In this document: piece after piece, positions 1 to 10,454 of the stretch | How positions within the stretch are numbered: the stretch's first letter is position 1 | How the letters are laid out: the number at the start of each line of letters is the position of its first letter | Source: Williamsia sp. CHRR-6 | GTDB taxonomy: Bacteria; Actinomycetota; Actinomycetes; Mycobacteriales; Mycobacteriaceae | Direction: 5' to 3' | NCBI RefSeq assembly: GCF_018474015.1 | Contig: NZ_JAHCSG010000001.1 | Coordinates: forward strand, 186,001-250,000 | DNA: 64,000 bases | Notes under the pieces: model-generated | Seen by the model: the letters and a program-made list of their open reading frames with translations, nothing else | Databases searched by the model: none | Told to the model about the DNA's origin: nothing | Program-made: the position numbers and the translations under genes

Positions 1-264
1 ATGCCGTTTGCGGTCCTGCTCATCGTCGTCATGTTCTTGCCCGCCACCCAGGGCATCGCCACCCTGGTCATGCTGGTCTTCACCGTGTTCCTGATCGTGG
101 ACGGGGTGATCCTGGGCCGCCTGGTCAACAAGCGGGTGCGAGAACGGTTCCCCGACACCATCGACGGGGGGTTCAAGCTCGGCTGGTACGCGTTCAGCCG
201 TGCCATGCAAATGCGGTTCATGCGCGCGCCCCGCGCCCAGGTCAGCACCGGCGACGCGGTCTGA
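1..264 (+). CDS. DUF3043 membrane protein, 3' part only
   Basis: This is the C-terminal 87 residues of a DUF3043-type protein; the gene begins before the window. The first ATG in the window is probably internal, because the family is about 190-240 residues long. Residues 1-40 are very hydrophobic and look like two closely spaced membrane segments (motif VMFLPATQ, then a V/L/F-rich stretch). They are followed by a basic cytoplasmic tail with RERFPDTIDGG. In M. tuberculosis the orthologous Rv2206 sits just before cobalamin genes, as here. The function is unknown. The gene stops 6 nt before cobU-cobT, so the two may be co-transcribed. Confidence 0.8.
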   Translation: MPFAVLLIVVMFLPATQGIATLVMLVFTVFLIVDGVILGRLVNKRVRERFPDTIDGGFKLGWYAFSRAMQMRFMRAPRAQVSTGDAV

Positions 265-270
265 CCCAGC

Positions 271-2079
271 ATGCGCACACTGGTGCTGGGTGGCATCCAC
301 TCGGGCAAGTCGGCTCATGCCGAACACCTGATCGCAACCGCGCTGGCCGAGACCGGTGCGCAGCGGGTCCGATACGTGGCGACCGCTGCGACGCCCCCGA
401 CCGGCGACCCCGAGTGGTCCCGGCGGATCGACCGCCATCGACGACGTCGACCCGCCTCGTGGTCGACGGTGGAGACCAGCGACCTCGCCGGCGAACTACG
501 CACCGAACCGTCGGTCCCCACCCTCGTCGACGACCTGGGCAACTGGGTGTCGACCACGGTGGACGGCCTGGGCGGCTGGGATGATCTCGATCTCGACATC
601 GGAGCGCAGATCGCTTCCGTGGCCGACGCGGTGGCTGCGTTCAGCGGAGAACTGGTCCTCGTCAGCCCCGAGGTCGGCTTGTCGCTGGTGGCTCCGACCC
701 CGGCGGGGCGACGCTTCCAACAAGACCTCGGATCGCTCAATGCCGCAGTCGCGCAGGTCTGCGATCGTGTGGTGCTGGTGGTGGCCGGCCGGGTCATCGA
801 GCTGACCGGGCGCGCCGAACAGCAGCTGGTGCTCGCGGACCGCGCGAGGACAGCGCAGGGGCCGCTCACGCCATCACCCGCACCCGCACCCGAGGCGACC
901 ACGTCGGAGTCGCTCACACCCGAACCGACCCCTGCGGCTGCGGCCACCGCGCCATCTGTGTCGGCGAAATCGGCCGCACCCACAGCAGTCGCCCGCGTCG
1001 GCGATCACCACCGCGCACCCGACGAGTTCGATGTGATCGTGTCGCCGGATTCAGCGGTGGCACAGCAGGCCCGGCAGCGACAGGCGCAGCTCACCAAGCC
1101 AGCCGGGTCGCTGGGGCGTCTGGAGGAGATCTCGATCTGGGCGGCCTCCTGTCAGGGGGCCTGCCCGCCCGCACCGTTCGCCAACCCCACGGTGGTGGTG
1201 TTCGCAGGCGATCACGGTGTCGCCGCCGCGGGCGTGTCGGCCTATCCGCCGGAGGTGACGGCACAGATGGTCGGCGCGGTGGCTGCCGGCGGTGCCGCGG
1301 TGTCGGTGCTGGCCCGGCAGGTCGGTGCTCAGGTCCGGGTCGAGGACCTCGCGGTCGACGCCGACACCCCCGCCGAGCTCAGCCGCTTCAAGGTTCGCCG
1401 TGGGTCCGGCGACCTGCGCGTGCAGGACGCGTTGTCGGCCGACGAGGTCCGAGCAGCGGTGGCCAATGGCCGTGCGATCGCCGACGAACTCGTCGATGCG
1501 GGTGCGGATCTGGTGATCGCAGGCGACCTCGGCATCGGGAACACCACTCCCGCAGCCGTTCTCGTCGGAGTCCTGACCGACACCGAACCGGTGGTCGTGG
1601 TGGGTCGCGGCACCGGGATCGACGATGCGGGCTGGATCCGCAAGACCGCCGCCATCCGTGACGGCATGCGTCGCGGGCGGGCTGTGGTGCGCTCTCCGCT
1701 GGACCTGCTGGCTGCGGTCGCCGGTGCCGACCTTGCCGCCATGGCCGGGTTCTTGGCCCAGGCCGCATCGCGACGCACCCCGGTCATCCTCGACGGCGTG
1801 GTTGTGACCGCAGCCGCCCTGGTGGCCGAGGACCTGGCTCCTGGCGCCGCCCAGTGGTGGCTGGCCGGACACCGATCCGCCGAGCCCGCGCACTCTATCG
1901 CGTTGCGCCAGTTGGGACTCGACCCGGTCCTCGAGTTCGACATGCGACTCGGCGAGGGCAGCGGAGCGGTGCTGGCACTGCCCGTCGTCCAGGCCGCGGT
2001 GGCCACACTCGGTTCGATGTCGACCTTCGCCGAGGCCGGGGTGAGCGAGCAGGACGCGACCGCCGTCGTCGACGCCTGA
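271..2079 (+). CDS. cobUT: CobU-CobT fusion: adenosylcobinamide kinase/guanylyltransferase plus nicotinate-nucleotide:DMB phosphoribosyltransferase
   Basis: A two-domain cobalamin nucleotide-loop enzyme of 602 residues. Residues 1-180 are CobU-like: the P-loop GGIHSGKS lies at residues 7-14, and this domain should phosphorylate adenosylcobinamide and transfer GMP. An Ala/Pro/Thr-rich linker runs from about 195 to 240. Residues 255-600 are CobT-like, with [21 protein letters not shown] and the catalytic glutamate in RLGEGSGA (E562); this domain makes alpha-ribazole phosphate from dimethylbenzimidazole. The reading frame is continuous and the linker composition is typical of a genuine fusion. 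cobS follows after 4 nt, giving an operon for the last assembly steps. In M. tuberculosis the two functions are encoded by separate genes (from memory). Confidence 0.95.
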   Translation: MRTLVLGGIHSGKSAHAEHLIATALAETGAQRVRYVATAATPPTGDPEWSRRIDRHRRRRPASWSTVETSDLAGELRTEPSVPTLVDDLGNWVSTTVDGLGGWDDLDLDIGAQIASVADAVAAFSGELVLVSPEVGLSLVAPTPAGRRFQQDLGSLNAAVAQVCDRVVLVVAGRVIELTGRAEQQLVLADRARTAQGPLTPSPAPAPEATTSESLTPEPTPAAAATAPSVSAKSAAPTAVARVGDHHRAPDEFDVIVSPDSAVAQQARQRQAQLTKPAGSLGRLEEISIWAASCQGACPPAPFANPTVVVFAGDHGVAAAGVSAYPPEVTAQMVGAVAAGGAAVSVLARQVGAQVRVEDLAVDADTPAELSRFKVRRGSGDLRVQDALSADEVRAAVANGRAIADELVDAGADLVIAGDLGIGNTTPAAVLVGVLTDTEPVVVVGRGTGIDDAGWIRKTAAIRDGMRRGRAVVRSPLDLLAAVAGADLAAMAGFLAQAASRRTPVILDGVVVTAAALVAEDLAPGAAQWWLAGHRSAEPAHSIALRQLGLDPVLEFDMRLGEGSGAVLALPVVQAAVATLGSMSTFAEAGVSEQDATAVVDA

Positions 2080-2083
2080 GGCC

Positions 2084-2842
2084 GTGGCCGGTCCGGGCGC
2101 GGGGTTGCGCGCGGTGCACATGGCGTTCAACTGGTTGACCGTGCTGCCCCTTCCGCAGCCACGCACCGCGCCCGACCGCGCCGCCGGCGCGGGAGCGATC
2201 GCGGCGGCACCGGTGGTCGGACTCGCCCTCGGCGGTGCGGTGGCAGGACTCGCCGCCGCCCTCGTGCACACCGACCTCCCGGCCATCGCGGTGGGCACGC
2301 TGATGGTCGCCGCACTCGCGCTGACGACCCGCGGCATGCATCTCGACGGGCTGGCCGACACCGTCGACGGCCTGGGCTGCTACGGATCGCCCAAGCGCGC
2401 GCGTGAGGTGATGCGCAGCGGATCGGTGGGTCCGTTTGGGGCGGCGGCGTTGACGATGATCCTGCTGGTGCAGGTCGTGCTGTTCGCTGCGCTGGCCACC
2501 GATCACCGCTGGGTGGCGATCGCGGCTGCGGTCACGGTGTCACGCTGCGCGGTGGTGGCCGCGTGCCGAACCGGCCTGCAGCCGATACCGGGCGGCTTCG
2601 GCGCGTTGGTGGTCGGCACCCAGCGCGCGGCTATCGTCGGCTGGGGGCTGGCCGCCCTGTTCGCCGGGTTGCTGGTTTCCGATCAGTGGTGGCGGGGACC
2701 GGCCGCCGTGGCGCTGGTAGCCGGATGGACCTGGTTGATCACCCGGCACTGCGCGCGACGCTTCGAGGGCATCAACGGCGACGTGTTGGGTTTCGTGGTC
2801 GAGACATCGTGCGCTGCAGCGCTTCTCGTGCTCGTCGCCTGA
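2084..2842 (+). CDS. cobS: Adenosylcobinamide-GDP ribazoletransferase
   Basis: CobS joins adenosylcobinamide-GDP and alpha-ribazole phosphate in the membrane to give adenosylcobalamin phosphate. The 252-residue protein is almost entirely hydrophobic with several membrane helices. It carries the family motif TRGMHLDGLADTVDGLG (about residues 83-99) and AREVMRSGSVGPFG. The start is GTG, 4 nt after the cobU-cobT stop; an internal ATG eleven codons later is a possible alternative. The gene is translationally coupled to cobU-cobT. It converges on ilvE, with only 16 nt between the two stop codons. Confidence 0.95.
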   Translation: MAGPGAGLRAVHMAFNWLTVLPLPQPRTAPDRAAGAGAIAAAPVVGLALGGAVAGLAAALVHTDLPAIAVGTLMVAALALTTRGMHLDGLADTVDGLGCYGSPKRAREVMRSGSVGPFGAAALTMILLVQVVLFAALATDHRWVAIAAAVTVSRCAVVAACRTGLQPIPGGFGALVVGTQRAAIVGWGLAALFAGLLVSDQWWRGPAAVALVAGWTWLITRHCARRFEGINGDVLGFVVETSCAAALLVLVA

Positions 2843-2858
2843 GCGCCGGGGCAGGTGG

Positions 2859-3965
2859 TCAGGCGCCGCGGTAGAGCTCGGTCATCCACCCGTGGGTGTC
2901 GGCGAAGGTGCCACGCTGGATGCCGGTCAGGGTGTCGCGCAGCGCGGTGGTCACCTCGCCGGGCTCACCGTCACCGATCTTGTAGTCGTCGGTCTCGCTC
3001 TTGACGTGGCCGACCGGGGTGATGACCGCAGCCGTGCCACAGGCGAAGACCTCGGTGATCTCGCCGGCGGCCACGCCGTCGCGTAGTTCGTCGCGGCTCA
3101 CCTTGCGCTCCTCGACCCCGATCCCGGAGTCGACCGACAGGGTCAGCAACGAGTCCCGCGTGACCCCGGGCAGCAACGACCCCGACAACTCGGGGGTGAC
3201 CAACCGCGCGTCCGGACCGGAACCGAAGACGAAGAACAGGTTCATCCCGCCCATCTCCTCGATGTAGCGGCGCTCGACGGCGTCAAGCCACACCACTTGC
3301 TCACATCCCTGGTCGGCGGCTTGGGCCTGGGCCAGCAACGAGGCGGCATAGTTGCCGCCGGTCTTGGCATCCCCGATACCCCCGGGAGCTGCGCGCACGT
3401 ATTCGGTCGACAGCCAGACGCTGACCGGCTTGACGCCCTGGGCGAAGTAGGCACCCGCCGGTGAGGCGATCACCACGTACCGGTAGCTCTTCGACGGTCG
3501 GACACCCAGTGCCGCCTCGGTCGCGAACATGAAGGGGCGAAGGTACAGCGAGTCCTCACCGCCGGCGGCGGGCACCCACGAGTGGTCGGCGGCGAGCAAC
3601 GCCCGCAGCGAGGCTATGAAGTCGTCGCCGGAGAGTTCCGGCATGGCCAGGCGCCGCGCCGAGCGGTTGAGTCGCGCCGCGTTGGCGTCGGGCCGAAACG
3701 AAGAGATGGTGCCGTCGGGCTGCCGGTAGGCCTTGAGTCCCTCAAAGATCTCCTGCGCGTAGTGCAGCACCATCGCCGAGGGATCGAGTGCGATAGGACC
3801 GTAGGGCAGGACCTGAGCCGAATGCCACCCGCGATCGACGTCCCAGTCGATGATCACCATGTTGTCGGTGAAGTGGCTGCCGAACCCGGGAGCCGCGAGG
3901 ATCTCGGCGCGTCGGGCGTCGGACACCGGGTGGGGATGTTCGGTCCGAGTGAACTGCAGGGTCAT
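2859..3965 (-). CDS. ilvE: Branched-chain amino acid aminotransferase
   Basis: A fold-type IV PLP aminotransferase of 368 residues that interconverts Leu, Ile and Val with their 2-oxo acids. The PLP lysine is K201 in [10 protein letters not shown], and the family signature [13 protein letters not shown] lies further on. The length matches mycobacterial IlvE (Rv2210c, about 368 residues). A TAGGAT -10 box ends six bases before the ATG and no ribosome binding site is visible, so the mRNA is probably leaderless. The gene lies downstream of gcvT on the same strand, 43 nt away, but has its own promoter. Confidence 0.96.
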   Translation of the reverse strand: MTLQFTRTEHPHPVSDARRAEILAAPGFGSHFTDNMVIIDWDVDRGWHSAQVLPYGPIALDPSAMVLHYAQEIFEGLKAYRQPDGTISSFRPDANAARLNRSARRLAMPELSGDDFIASLRALLAADHSWVPAAGGEDSLYLRPFMFATEAALGVRPSKSYRYVVIASPAGAYFAQGVKPVSVWLSTEYVRAAPGGIGDAKTGGNYAASLLAQAQAADQGCEQVVWLDAVERRYIEEMGGMNLFFVFGSGPDARLVTPELSGSLLPGVTRDSLLTLSVDSGIGVEERKVSRDELRDGVAAGEITEVFACGTAAVITPVGHVKSETDDYKIGDGEPGEVTTALRDTLTGIQRGTFADTHGWMTELYRGA

Positions 3966-3971
3966 CGGGCA

Positions 3972-3977
3972 ATCCTA
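3972..3977 (-). promoter_or_regulatory. -10 box (TAGGAT) for ilvE
   Basis: On the minus strand TAGGAT is followed by six bases and then the ilvE ATG. This spacing places the transcription start at or within a base of the start codon, as in actinobacterial leaderless genes. Confidence 0.6.
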
Positions 3978-4008
3978 ACGTCCGGTTGCCGTGCGTCTGG
4001 AGCCCTGG

Positions 4009-5136
4009 TCAATCGGTGGACGGGGTGACGAACGGCGGCGCCACCACCTCACAGGGCAGGTCGCGACCCCGGACGTCGACCACCACCGTGTCACCGTCGG
4101 AGACTTCCGCCGCAGTGTCGATCAGCGCCAGCGCGATGCCCTGCTTGAGGCTGGGTGAGAAGGTACCCGAGGTGCAGAATCCGACGGTCTGGTCTGCGAC
4201 CCGAACCACACAGTCGGCGCGGGGCACACCACGACCGAGTGCTCGCAACCCGCGCAGGCGCCGCACCGGACCTGCCTGCTTTTCCGCCAACAGCGCTGCG
4301 CGACCAAAGAATTCGGGCTTGGACCACCCCACTGCCCACCCGCTGCGCGCCTGCAGCGGGCTGATCGTGGCCGACAGTTCGTGCCCGTGCAACGGATAAC
4401 CCATCTCGGTACGCAGGGTGTCGCGGGCTCCCAGTCCGGCAGGCAGACCACCGGCCGCGCTCACCTGGGCGAGCACCGCGGTGAACACCGCTGCGGTGTC
4501 ATCCCATTGCGGCACCAGTTCGTATCCGTGTTCACCGGTGTATCCGGTGCGGCACACCCGGATCGGCCGGGCCACCCCATCGAGTTCGATCTCCGCGTCG
4601 GCGAAGGCCATATACTCCATGTCGGTGGGCAGATCGAGGGCGTTGAGGACCTGGCTCGATCTCGGGCCCTGCACTGCGAGCACGCCGAAGTCACGGTGGC
4701 GATCCCGCACCTCGATCCCGTCGGGCGCCACCGCCGCCAGAGCGGCCACCACCGCGGCGGTGTTGGCCGCGTTGGGCACCAGGAACACATCGTCGTCGGA
4801 CACCAGGTAGGCGATGAGATCGTCGACAACCCCACCGGAGTCGTTGGCACACAACGTGTATTGCGCTTTACCGGCAGCGATGCGGCCGAGATCGTTGGTC
4901 AGCGTGCGGTTGACGAACTCGGCGGCGCCGGGCCCGGTCACCGAGGCCTTGCCCAGGTGCGACACGTCGAACAGTCCAACGGTTTCCCGAACCGCGGTGT
5001 GCTCGGCCACCGTCCCCGAGTACGAGACCGGCATCGACCAGCCGCCGAACTCGGCGAACGTCGCCTCGAGACCCCGATGCAGGTCGTCGAGGGGGCCGAG
5101 CAACGGTGCGGGGTCCGACGCGCTGTGCTCACTCAT
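4009..5136 (-). CDS. gcvT: Glycine cleavage system T protein (aminomethyltransferase)
   Basis: GcvT transfers the methylene group from the H-protein aminomethyl-lipoyl arm to tetrahydrofolate and releases ammonia. The 375-residue protein has N-terminal [13 protein letters not shown], central [13 protein letters not shown] and C-terminal [14 protein letters not shown], all typical of the family. The order matches Rv2211c. It starts with ATG; a TAGGTT -10 box ends six bases upstream, so it is probably leaderless. The H and P proteins are not in the window. Lipoylated H-protein would depend on lipB/lipA a few kb away. Confidence 0.96.
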   Translation of the reverse strand: MSEHSASDPAPLLGPLDDLHRGLEATFAEFGGWSMPVSYSGTVAEHTAVRETVGLFDVSHLGKASVTGPGAAEFVNRTLTNDLGRIAAGKAQYTLCANDSGGVVDDLIAYLVSDDDVFLVPNAANTAAVVAALAAVAPDGIEVRDRHRDFGVLAVQGPRSSQVLNALDLPTDMEYMAFADAEIELDGVARPIRVCRTGYTGEHGYELVPQWDDTAAVFTAVLAQVSAAGGLPAGLGARDTLRTEMGYPLHGHELSATISPLQARSGWAVGWSKPEFFGRAALLAEKQAGPVRRLRGLRALGRGVPRADCVVRVADQTVGFCTSGTFSPSLKQGIALALIDTAAEVSDGDTVVVDVRGRDLPCEVVAPPFVTPSTD

Positions 5137-5142
5137 GGCGCC

Positions 5143-5148
5143 AACCTA
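5143..5148 (-). promoter_or_regulatory. -10 box (TAGGTT) for gcvT
   Basis: The minus-strand hexamer TAGGTT is separated from the gcvT ATG by six bases, predicting a leaderless transcript. Confidence 0.55.
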
Positions 5149-5162
5149 TCCCAGACCTTCAC

Positions 5163-5168
5163 TAGGCT
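5163..5168 (+). promoter_or_regulatory. Possible -10 box (TAGGCT) for pepA
   Basis: TAGGCT lies in the 136-nt gap between the divergent gcvT and pepA genes. It would give pepA a 5' leader of about 100 nt that contains the GGAGGA ribosome binding site. Confidence 0.4.
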
Positions 5169-5272
5169 GACGAGGTACGCGACGCCACCGGGTTCGAAGC
5201 GGCGCGCAACCGATCGACCGCACCATCGGACCTCGATCGGCCATCCCTCGACCACCCTTGGAGGAATCACTC

Positions 5273-6808
5273 GTGACCACAGCCGGCGCCCGCACACTCG
5301 GACCCACGCTCACCCTCGCCACCACCTTGCCCGATCCGGGTGCGACACCCGGCCCCGAGGTCCTGGTCATCGGGCTGTTGCGCGTCACCGGCGATGACGA
5401 CTCCGCCACCGACCCGGCGCTCGCGGTTGGGTCGGGTCTGCTGGCGGACACGGTGGTCGCCGAGATCGCCGCGGGGTTGGCGGCGGTCGGGGCCACCGGC
5501 ACCACCGGTGAGCTGTCGCGGATCGCCGCTCCTGCGGGCCTCGGTGTACGCAGCGTGCTCGCCGTCGGGCTCGGTGCACAGACCGAGGATCCGACCGCGG
5601 AGTCGGTGCGCCGGGCCGCCGGCGTCGCCGCGCGCGCCCTGACCGGCACCGCGTCGGCGATCACCACGCTGTCGACGTTGGACCCAGGTGCTGCGGCCGA
5701 GGGGTTCTTCCTCGGCGCCTACCGGTTCGAGGAGTTCCGGACCCCGAAGTCGGCTTCGGACACCGCCCCGTTGGGCGCGGTGACGCTGCTCGGATCTGCC
5801 GACGACGCAGCTGCGATCGACCGAGCTGCTGCCATCGGTACTGCGGTGGCCACCGCGCGCGATCTGGTCAACACCCCGCCCAGCCATCTCTATCCCGAGG
5901 TGTTCGCCACGCGCGCAGCCGAACTCGGCGCCCAGGCCGGCCTCGAGGTGGAGGTCCTCGACGACGAGGCGTTGGTCGCGGGTGGATACGGCGGGATCGT
6001 CGGCGTGGGCAAAGGCAGTTCTCGTCTGCCCCGGATGGTGCGACTGCACTACAGTGCGCCGACACCAGAAGCGAAAACCGTTGCGCTGGTGGGCAAAGGC
6101 ATCACCTTCGACACCGGCGGCATCTCCATCAAACCGGCTGCGGGCATGGAGAACATGACCTCGGACATGGGTGGTGCGGCCGCGGTGATCGCGACGGTGG
6201 TGTTGGCCGCGCAGCTGGGGGTCGGGGTGAACGTGACCGCCACCGTGCCGATGGCCGAGAACATGCCCTCGGCCACCGCGCAGCGGCCTGGCGACGTGCT
6301 CACCCAGTACGGGGGGATCACCGTCGAGGTCATCAACACCGACGCCGAGGGGCGCTTGATCTTGGCCGACGCCATCGTGCGGGCGTGCGAGGACCGACCC
6401 GACTATCTCATCGACACCGCCACCCTCACCGGCGCGCAGATGGTGGCGCTGGGTACCCGCACGCCGGGGGTGATGGGCACCGACGAGTTCCGCGATCGCG
6501 TGGCTGCCATCTCCCAGTCGATCGGCGAAAACGGCTGGCCGATGCCGTTTCCCGAGGAGCTCGCCGCCGACCTGAAGTCGCGGGTGGCCGATCTGGCCAA
6601 CGTCACCAACCACCGGTGGGGCGGCATGTTGGCGGCCGGTGTCTTCCTGCGCGATTTCGTGGCCGAGGGCGTTCAGTGGGCTCACATCGACGTCGCGGGC
6701 CCCGCGTTCAACACCGGAGGGCCGTGGGGCTACACGCCCAAGGGTGGCACCGGCGTACCGGTGCGCACGATGATCGCCGTCATCGAGGACATCGCCGCCG
6801 CAGGCTGA
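5273..6808 (+). CDS. pepA: Leucyl aminopeptidase (M17 family)
   Basis: A cytosolic di-metal M17 aminopeptidase that removes N-terminal residues from peptides. The C-terminal catalytic domain has [15 protein letters not shown], which carries metal and catalytic residues, and the signature NTDAEGRL at residues 355-362. The 511-residue length is normal. I chose GTG at 5273 because GGAGGA (5260-5265) sits seven bases upstream. An in-frame TTG at 5258 would overlap that ribosome binding site and is less likely. It matches Rv2213 (pepB) in position. Confidence 0.95.
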   Translation: MTTAGARTLGPTLTLATTLPDPGATPGPEVLVIGLLRVTGDDDSATDPALAVGSGLLADTVVAEIAAGLAAVGATGTTGELSRIAAPAGLGVRSVLAVGLGAQTEDPTAESVRRAAGVAARALTGTASAITTLSTLDPGAAAEGFFLGAYRFEEFRTPKSASDTAPLGAVTLLGSADDAAAIDRAAAIGTAVATARDLVNTPPSHLYPEVFATRAAELGAQAGLEVEVLDDEALVAGGYGGIVGVGKGSSRLPRMVRLHYSAPTPEAKTVALVGKGITFDTGGISIKPAAGMENMTSDMGGAAAVIATVVLAAQLGVGVNVTATVPMAENMPSATAQRPGDVLTQYGGITVEVINTDAEGRLILADAIVRACEDRPDYLIDTATLTGAQMVALGTRTPGVMGTDEFRDRVAAISQSIGENGWPMPFPEELAADLKSRVADLANVTNHRWGGMLAAGVFLRDFVAEGVQWAHIDVAGPAFNTGGPWGYTPKGGTGVPVRTMIAVIEDIAAAG

Positions 6809-6874
6809 CCGGGGCCCGCGAAACGTGCCCACGATGTGACCGCAGTTCGACCCGGCCGCACCAGAGCCTGCGGG

Positions 6875-6880
6875 TAGGGT
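6875..6880 (+). promoter_or_regulatory. Possible -10 box (TAGGGT) for dlaT
   Basis: TAGGGT lies in the pepA-dlaT gap. It would leave a leader of about 110 nt carrying the GAGGAG site (6984-6989) in front of dlaT. Confidence 0.35.
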
Positions 6881-6997
6881 TTTCTCCAGAGGGGGCGGGC
6901 TACACCACGCCGCGCCCGCAGCTGCCCGGTCGCCCCACCCGTGCGACCTGACACGCGACCGCACACACATCGGATCTCGAGTCGAGGAGTCGACAGC

Positions 6998-8794
6998 ATG
7001 GCCTTCTCCGTCAACATGCCCGCACTGGGTGAAAGCGTCACCGAGGGAACGGTGACCCGTTGGTTGAAGCAGGAGGGCGACACCGTCAGCGAAGACGAGC
7101 CGTTGCTCGAGGTGTCGACCGACAAGGTCGACACCGAGATCCCCTCCCCCGCTGCCGGTGTGCTGCTGAAGATCGTCGCCGCCGAAGACGACGTGGTGGA
7201 GATCGGTGGACTGTTGGCCGAGATCGGTGAGGCAGGCGAGGCCGCCGCGCCCGAGGACACCCCAGCTGCCCAAGCCCCCGCTGATCACACTCCTGCGGCC
7301 CAGACTCCCCCCGCCGAAGCAGCCCCCGCCGCACAACCGGCAGCTGCGGCGCCCGCTCCCGCGGCCCCGGCTGCCGGGGCGACCGGGACCACCGTCGCGA
7401 TGCCCGAGCTGGGCGAGAGCGTCACCGAGGGCACGGTCACCAACTGGCTCAAAGCCGTCGGTGACACCGTGGCCGCCGACGAGCCGCTGGTCGAAGTGTC
7501 GACCGACAAGGTGGACACCGAGATCCCGTCACCGGTTGCAGGCACCTTGCTGGAGATCGTCGCGGCCACCGACGACGTGGTCGCCGTCGGCGGACCGTTG
7601 GCGATCATCGGGTCAGCCTCAGCCGCCCCGACTCCCCCACCCCCGGCTCCTGCTCCCGCCGCCCCCGAACCCGCTCCCGCCCCGGCGGCCCCCGAGCCGG
7701 CCCCGGCGGCAGCGACGCCTCCGCCGGCACCTGCGGCAGCGACCGCTGCTCCGACACCGCCTGCTCCGGCTGCCGCTGCACCGACTGCCGCGCCGTCATC
7801 GGGCTCCACCGGTTCCACCCCGTACGTGACCCCGCTGGTCCGGAAACTGGCAGCCGAGAACAACGTCGACCTCAACACGGTGACCGGCACCGGCGTGGGC
7901 GGCCGCATCCGCAAGCAGGATGTGCTGGCCGCTGCCGAGGCCGCTGCGGCACCGGCCGAACCCACCCCGACGCCTGCTGCACCGACCCCAACCGCATCGG
8001 CACCGGCGGCATCGGCACCCGCGGCGTCGGCGACGTCGGCCGCGCCGACGGCACGACCTGAACTCGAGGCATTGCGCGGCACCAGCCAGAAGGCCAGCCG
8101 TATCCGTCTGATCACCGCGAAGAAGACCCGTGAGTCGCTGCAGACCAGTGCCCAGCTCACCCAGGTCTTCGAAGTCGACCTGACACGCGTCGTCGCGCTC
8201 CGCGCGGCCGCCAAGGAGTCGTTCGCGGCGTCGCAGGGCGTCAACCTGACGTACCTGCCCATCATCGCCAAGGCGACGGTGGAGGCACTGAAGGCGCACC
8301 CGAACGTCAACGCCAGCATCGATGAAGACGCCAAGGAGATCACCTACCACGGCTCGGTCAACCTCGGCATCGCCGTCGACACCGAGCAGGGTCTGCTCTC
8401 GCCGGTCATCCACAACGCAGACGACCTGTCGATCGCCGGCCTCGCGCGGGCCATCGCCGACATCGCCGCCCGCGCCCGCAGCAACAACCTCAAGCCCGAC
8501 GAGTTGGCCGGCGGCACGTTCACCATCACCAACATCGGTAGCCAGGGAGCGCTGTTCGACACCCCGATCCTGGTCCCGCCGCAGGCGGCCATGCTAGGAA
8601 CCGGAGCGATCGTCAAGCGCCCCACCGTGATCACCGCTGAGGACGGTTCGGAGTCGATCGCGGTGCGGTCGATGTCCTACCTACCGCTCACCTACGATCA
8701 CCGCCTCATCGACGGCGCCGACGCCGGACGTTTCCTCACCACGGTGAAACAGCGCCTGCAGGACGCGGCCTTCGAGGCGGAACTGGGACTGTAG
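6998..8794 (+). CDS. dlaT: Dihydrolipoamide acyltransferase E2, two lipoyl domains
   Basis: The E2 core of a 2-oxo acid dehydrogenase complex, 598 residues. Two lipoyl domains have their lipoylated lysines in [12 protein letters not shown] at K43 and K171. Long Ala/Pro-rich linkers follow. A peripheral subunit-binding domain (about 273-310, [15 protein letters not shown]) leads into the acyltransferase core with the catalytic YDHRLIDG (H568, D572). The start is ATG with GAGGAG eight bases upstream; an upstream in-frame extension lacks domain content. By synteny with Rv2215 this E2 serves pyruvate dehydrogenase, with aceE at 46.4 kb. Many databases call it sucB, and sequence alone does not settle acetyl versus succinyl specificity. 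lipB and lipA lie downstream and supply its cofactor. Confidence 0.93.
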   Translation: MAFSVNMPALGESVTEGTVTRWLKQEGDTVSEDEPLLEVSTDKVDTEIPSPAAGVLLKIVAAEDDVVEIGGLLAEIGEAGEAAAPEDTPAAQAPADHTPAAQTPPAEAAPAAQPAAAAPAPAAPAAGATGTTVAMPELGESVTEGTVTNWLKAVGDTVAADEPLVEVSTDKVDTEIPSPVAGTLLEIVAATDDVVAVGGPLAIIGSASAAPTPPPPAPAPAAPEPAPAPAAPEPAPAAATPPPAPAAATAAPTPPAPAAAAPTAAPSSGSTGSTPYVTPLVRKLAAENNVDLNTVTGTGVGGRIRKQDVLAAAEAAAAPAEPTPTPAAPTPTASAPAASAPAASATSAAPTARPELEALRGTSQKASRIRLITAKKTRESLQTSAQLTQVFEVDLTRVVALRAAAKESFAASQGVNLTYLPIIAKATVEALKAHPNVNASIDEDAKEITYHGSVNLGIAVDTEQGLLSPVIHNADDLSIAGLARAIADIAARARSNNLKPDELAGGTFTITNIGSQGALFDTPILVPPQAAMLGTGAIVKRPTVITAEDGSESIAVRSMSYLPLTYDHRLIDGADAGRFLTTVKQRLQDAAFEAELGL

Positions 8795-9696
8795 TGCGCG
8801 TTGCCATCGCCGGGTCGTCAGGTCTGATCGGTACCGCACTACGTGCGTCGCTGCTGCGGGACGGCCACGACGTGGTGCGGCTGGTGCGCCGCGAACCTCG
8901 GGCACCGGGCGAGGTGGGTTGGTCGCCGGCAACCTTCGGTCTCGGCACCGACGCACTCGACGGTGTAGATGCCGTGGTCAACCTGTGCGGGGTCGGCATC
9001 GGTGACCGTCCGTGGTCTGGTCAGTTCCGACAGACATTGCGCGACAGCCGGATCACCCCCACCGAAGCTCTCATCGACGCAGTTGTGGAGCGAGGGGTGA
9101 GCACCGTGCTCAACGCCAGCGCCACTGGCATCTACGGGTACACCTCCGGCGAGGTGGTCACCGAGCGCAGCCCCGCCGGGACCGGATTTCTCGCCGATCT
9201 GGTCAGCGACTGGGAACAAGCAGCCACCGCCGGGGTGTCCACCCCTGGATGCACCACCCGCGTAGTGCTGATGCGCACCGCGCCGGTCCTGTCGTCATCG
9301 GGTGGGCTGTTGGGCAAGCTGCGACCGCTGTTCCGACTCGGACTCGGTGGCCGACTCGGTGACGGTCAGCAATACCTGTCGTGGATCACACTCGCCGACC
9401 ACATCCGCGCGATGCGCCACGTGCTGGACGGACCGGCGACGGCGGTCAGCGGGCCGGTGAACTTCGCCGCGCCACATCCGGTCACCAACAGCGAGTTCAC
9501 CCGCGCGTTCGCCGCCGCCCTGGGCACCAAGGCCCGGGTATCGGTACCGGGCCGCGTGTTACGGACGGTGGCCGGTGGACTGGCCGAGGAGATGCTGCTC
9601 GGCGGCCAACGCGCGGTACCCGAGGTGCTCACCACGTCGGGGTTCGAGTTCTCCCATCCCACGATCGACGAAGGTCTCGCCCATGTCATCCGATGA
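8794..9696 (+). CDS. TIGR01777-family NAD(P)-binding epimerase-like protein
   Basis: A 300-residue extended short-chain dehydrogenase-like protein. An N-terminal Rossmann fold has [14 protein letters not shown] (residues 7-20), and the middle carries [11 protein letters not shown] with a tyrosine in the position of the SDR catalytic tyrosine. A C-terminal DUF1731-like segment ends the protein. It matches Rv2216. The substrate is unknown. The GTG start overlaps the dlaT stop by one base, and the 3' end overlaps lipB by 14 nt, so the three genes are one translationally coupled operon. Confidence 0.88.
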   Translation: MRVAIAGSSGLIGTALRASLLRDGHDVVRLVRREPRAPGEVGWSPATFGLGTDALDGVDAVVNLCGVGIGDRPWSGQFRQTLRDSRITPTEALIDAVVERGVSTVLNASATGIYGYTSGEVVTERSPAGTGFLADLVSDWEQAATAGVSTPGCTTRVVLMRTAPVLSSSGGLLGKLRPLFRLGLGGRLGDGQQYLSWITLADHIRAMRHVLDGPATAVSGPVNFAAPHPVTNSEFTRAFAAALGTKARVSVPGRVLRTVAGGLAEEMLLGGQRAVPEVLTTSGFEFSHPTIDEGLAHVIR

Positions 9697-10444
9697 GCGG
9701 CGGCCGGCAACCAGTGCCCGTCGCGACCCGACCGACATCGAGGTCCGTCAGCTCGGAGTGGTCGACTACGCCGACGCGTTCGCCGAACAACACCGACTGG
9801 CCGCCGAACGGGCCGAAGGCACCCTCGACCACGACGTGCTGTTGATGCTCGAACATCCGCCGGTGTACACCGCCGGACGGCGCACCGCCCCCGAGGACCG
9901 CCCCGTCGACGACACGCCGGTGGTGGATGTCGATCGTGGCGGGAAGATCACCTGGCACGGCCCGGGACAGCTGGTCGGGTATCCGATCGTCGCGTTGGCC
10001 GAACCACTCGATGTCGTCGACTACGTACGACGCATCGAGGAGGCGATGATCTCAGCATGCGCGGGTGTCGGTGTGGTCGCAGTACGGGTGGCCGATCGCT
10101 CCGGGGCGTGGGTGCTGGGCGACCCGGCTGCGGGAACCACCGACCGCAAGGTCGGTGCCATTGGCATTCGGGTGGCCAAAGGGGTTGCGTTGCATGGCTT
10201 TGCGCTCAACTGCAACCCCGATCTGACTGCCTTCTCCGCCATCGTCCCGTGCGGTATCCCCGACGCCGGGGTGACATCTTTGTCGACCGAGTTGGGTCGA
10301 GCGGTGACGGTCGCTGAGATCACCGAATCGATGGCACGCGCGGTCATCGACGCACTCGACGGACGATTGCCGGTGGTCCCCACCGCATCGGGCACGACGA
10401 CCACCGCAACGGCGCCGCAGGTCCTGACCCCGCCCCCGGCGTAG
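9683..10444 (+). CDS. lipB: Octanoyl-[ACP]:protein N-octanoyltransferase
   Basis: LipB moves an octanoyl group from acyl carrier protein to lipoyl-domain lysines. In this 253-residue protein the catalytic pair is K156 ([10 protein letters not shown]) and C190 (VPCGIPDAG), and the signature [11 protein letters not shown] lies near residue 86-96. I placed the start at ATG 9683, inside the end of the preceding gene, because the homologous region begins soon after it. Thirty-six additional upstream codons are open but unlike LipB. lipA follows. Confidence 0.95.
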   Translation: MSSDERRPATSARRDPTDIEVRQLGVVDYADAFAEQHRLAAERAEGTLDHDVLLMLEHPPVYTAGRRTAPEDRPVDDTPVVDVDRGGKITWHGPGQLVGYPIVALAEPLDVVDYVRRIEEAMISACAGVGVVAVRVADRSGAWVLGDPAAGTTDRKVGAIGIRVAKGVALHGFALNCNPDLTAFSAIVPCGIPDAGVTSLSTELGRAVTVAEITESMARAVIDALDGRLPVVPTASGTTTTATAPQVLTPPPA

Positions 10445-10447
10445 GAT
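10442..10447 (+). promoter_or_regulatory. -10 box (TAGGAT) for lipA overlapping the lipB stop codon
   Basis: TAGGAT begins with the TAG stop codon of lipB and ends seven bases before the GTG of lipA, so lipA can be transcribed separately as a leaderless mRNA. Confidence 0.55.
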
Positions 10448-10454
10448 CGTTTCG

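Noticed and set aside
2859-5136. Possible riboswitch for gcvT or cobalamin genes
   Set aside because: gcvT and ilvE appear leaderless, and the cobU-cobT gene follows its neighbour by 6 nt, so there is no leader long enough.
5267-7336. A 689-codon minus-strand frame opposite pepA and dlaT
   Set aside because: A mirror frame of high-GC coding sequence; His/Arg/Gly-rich with no domain, while the plus strand has two clear enzymes.
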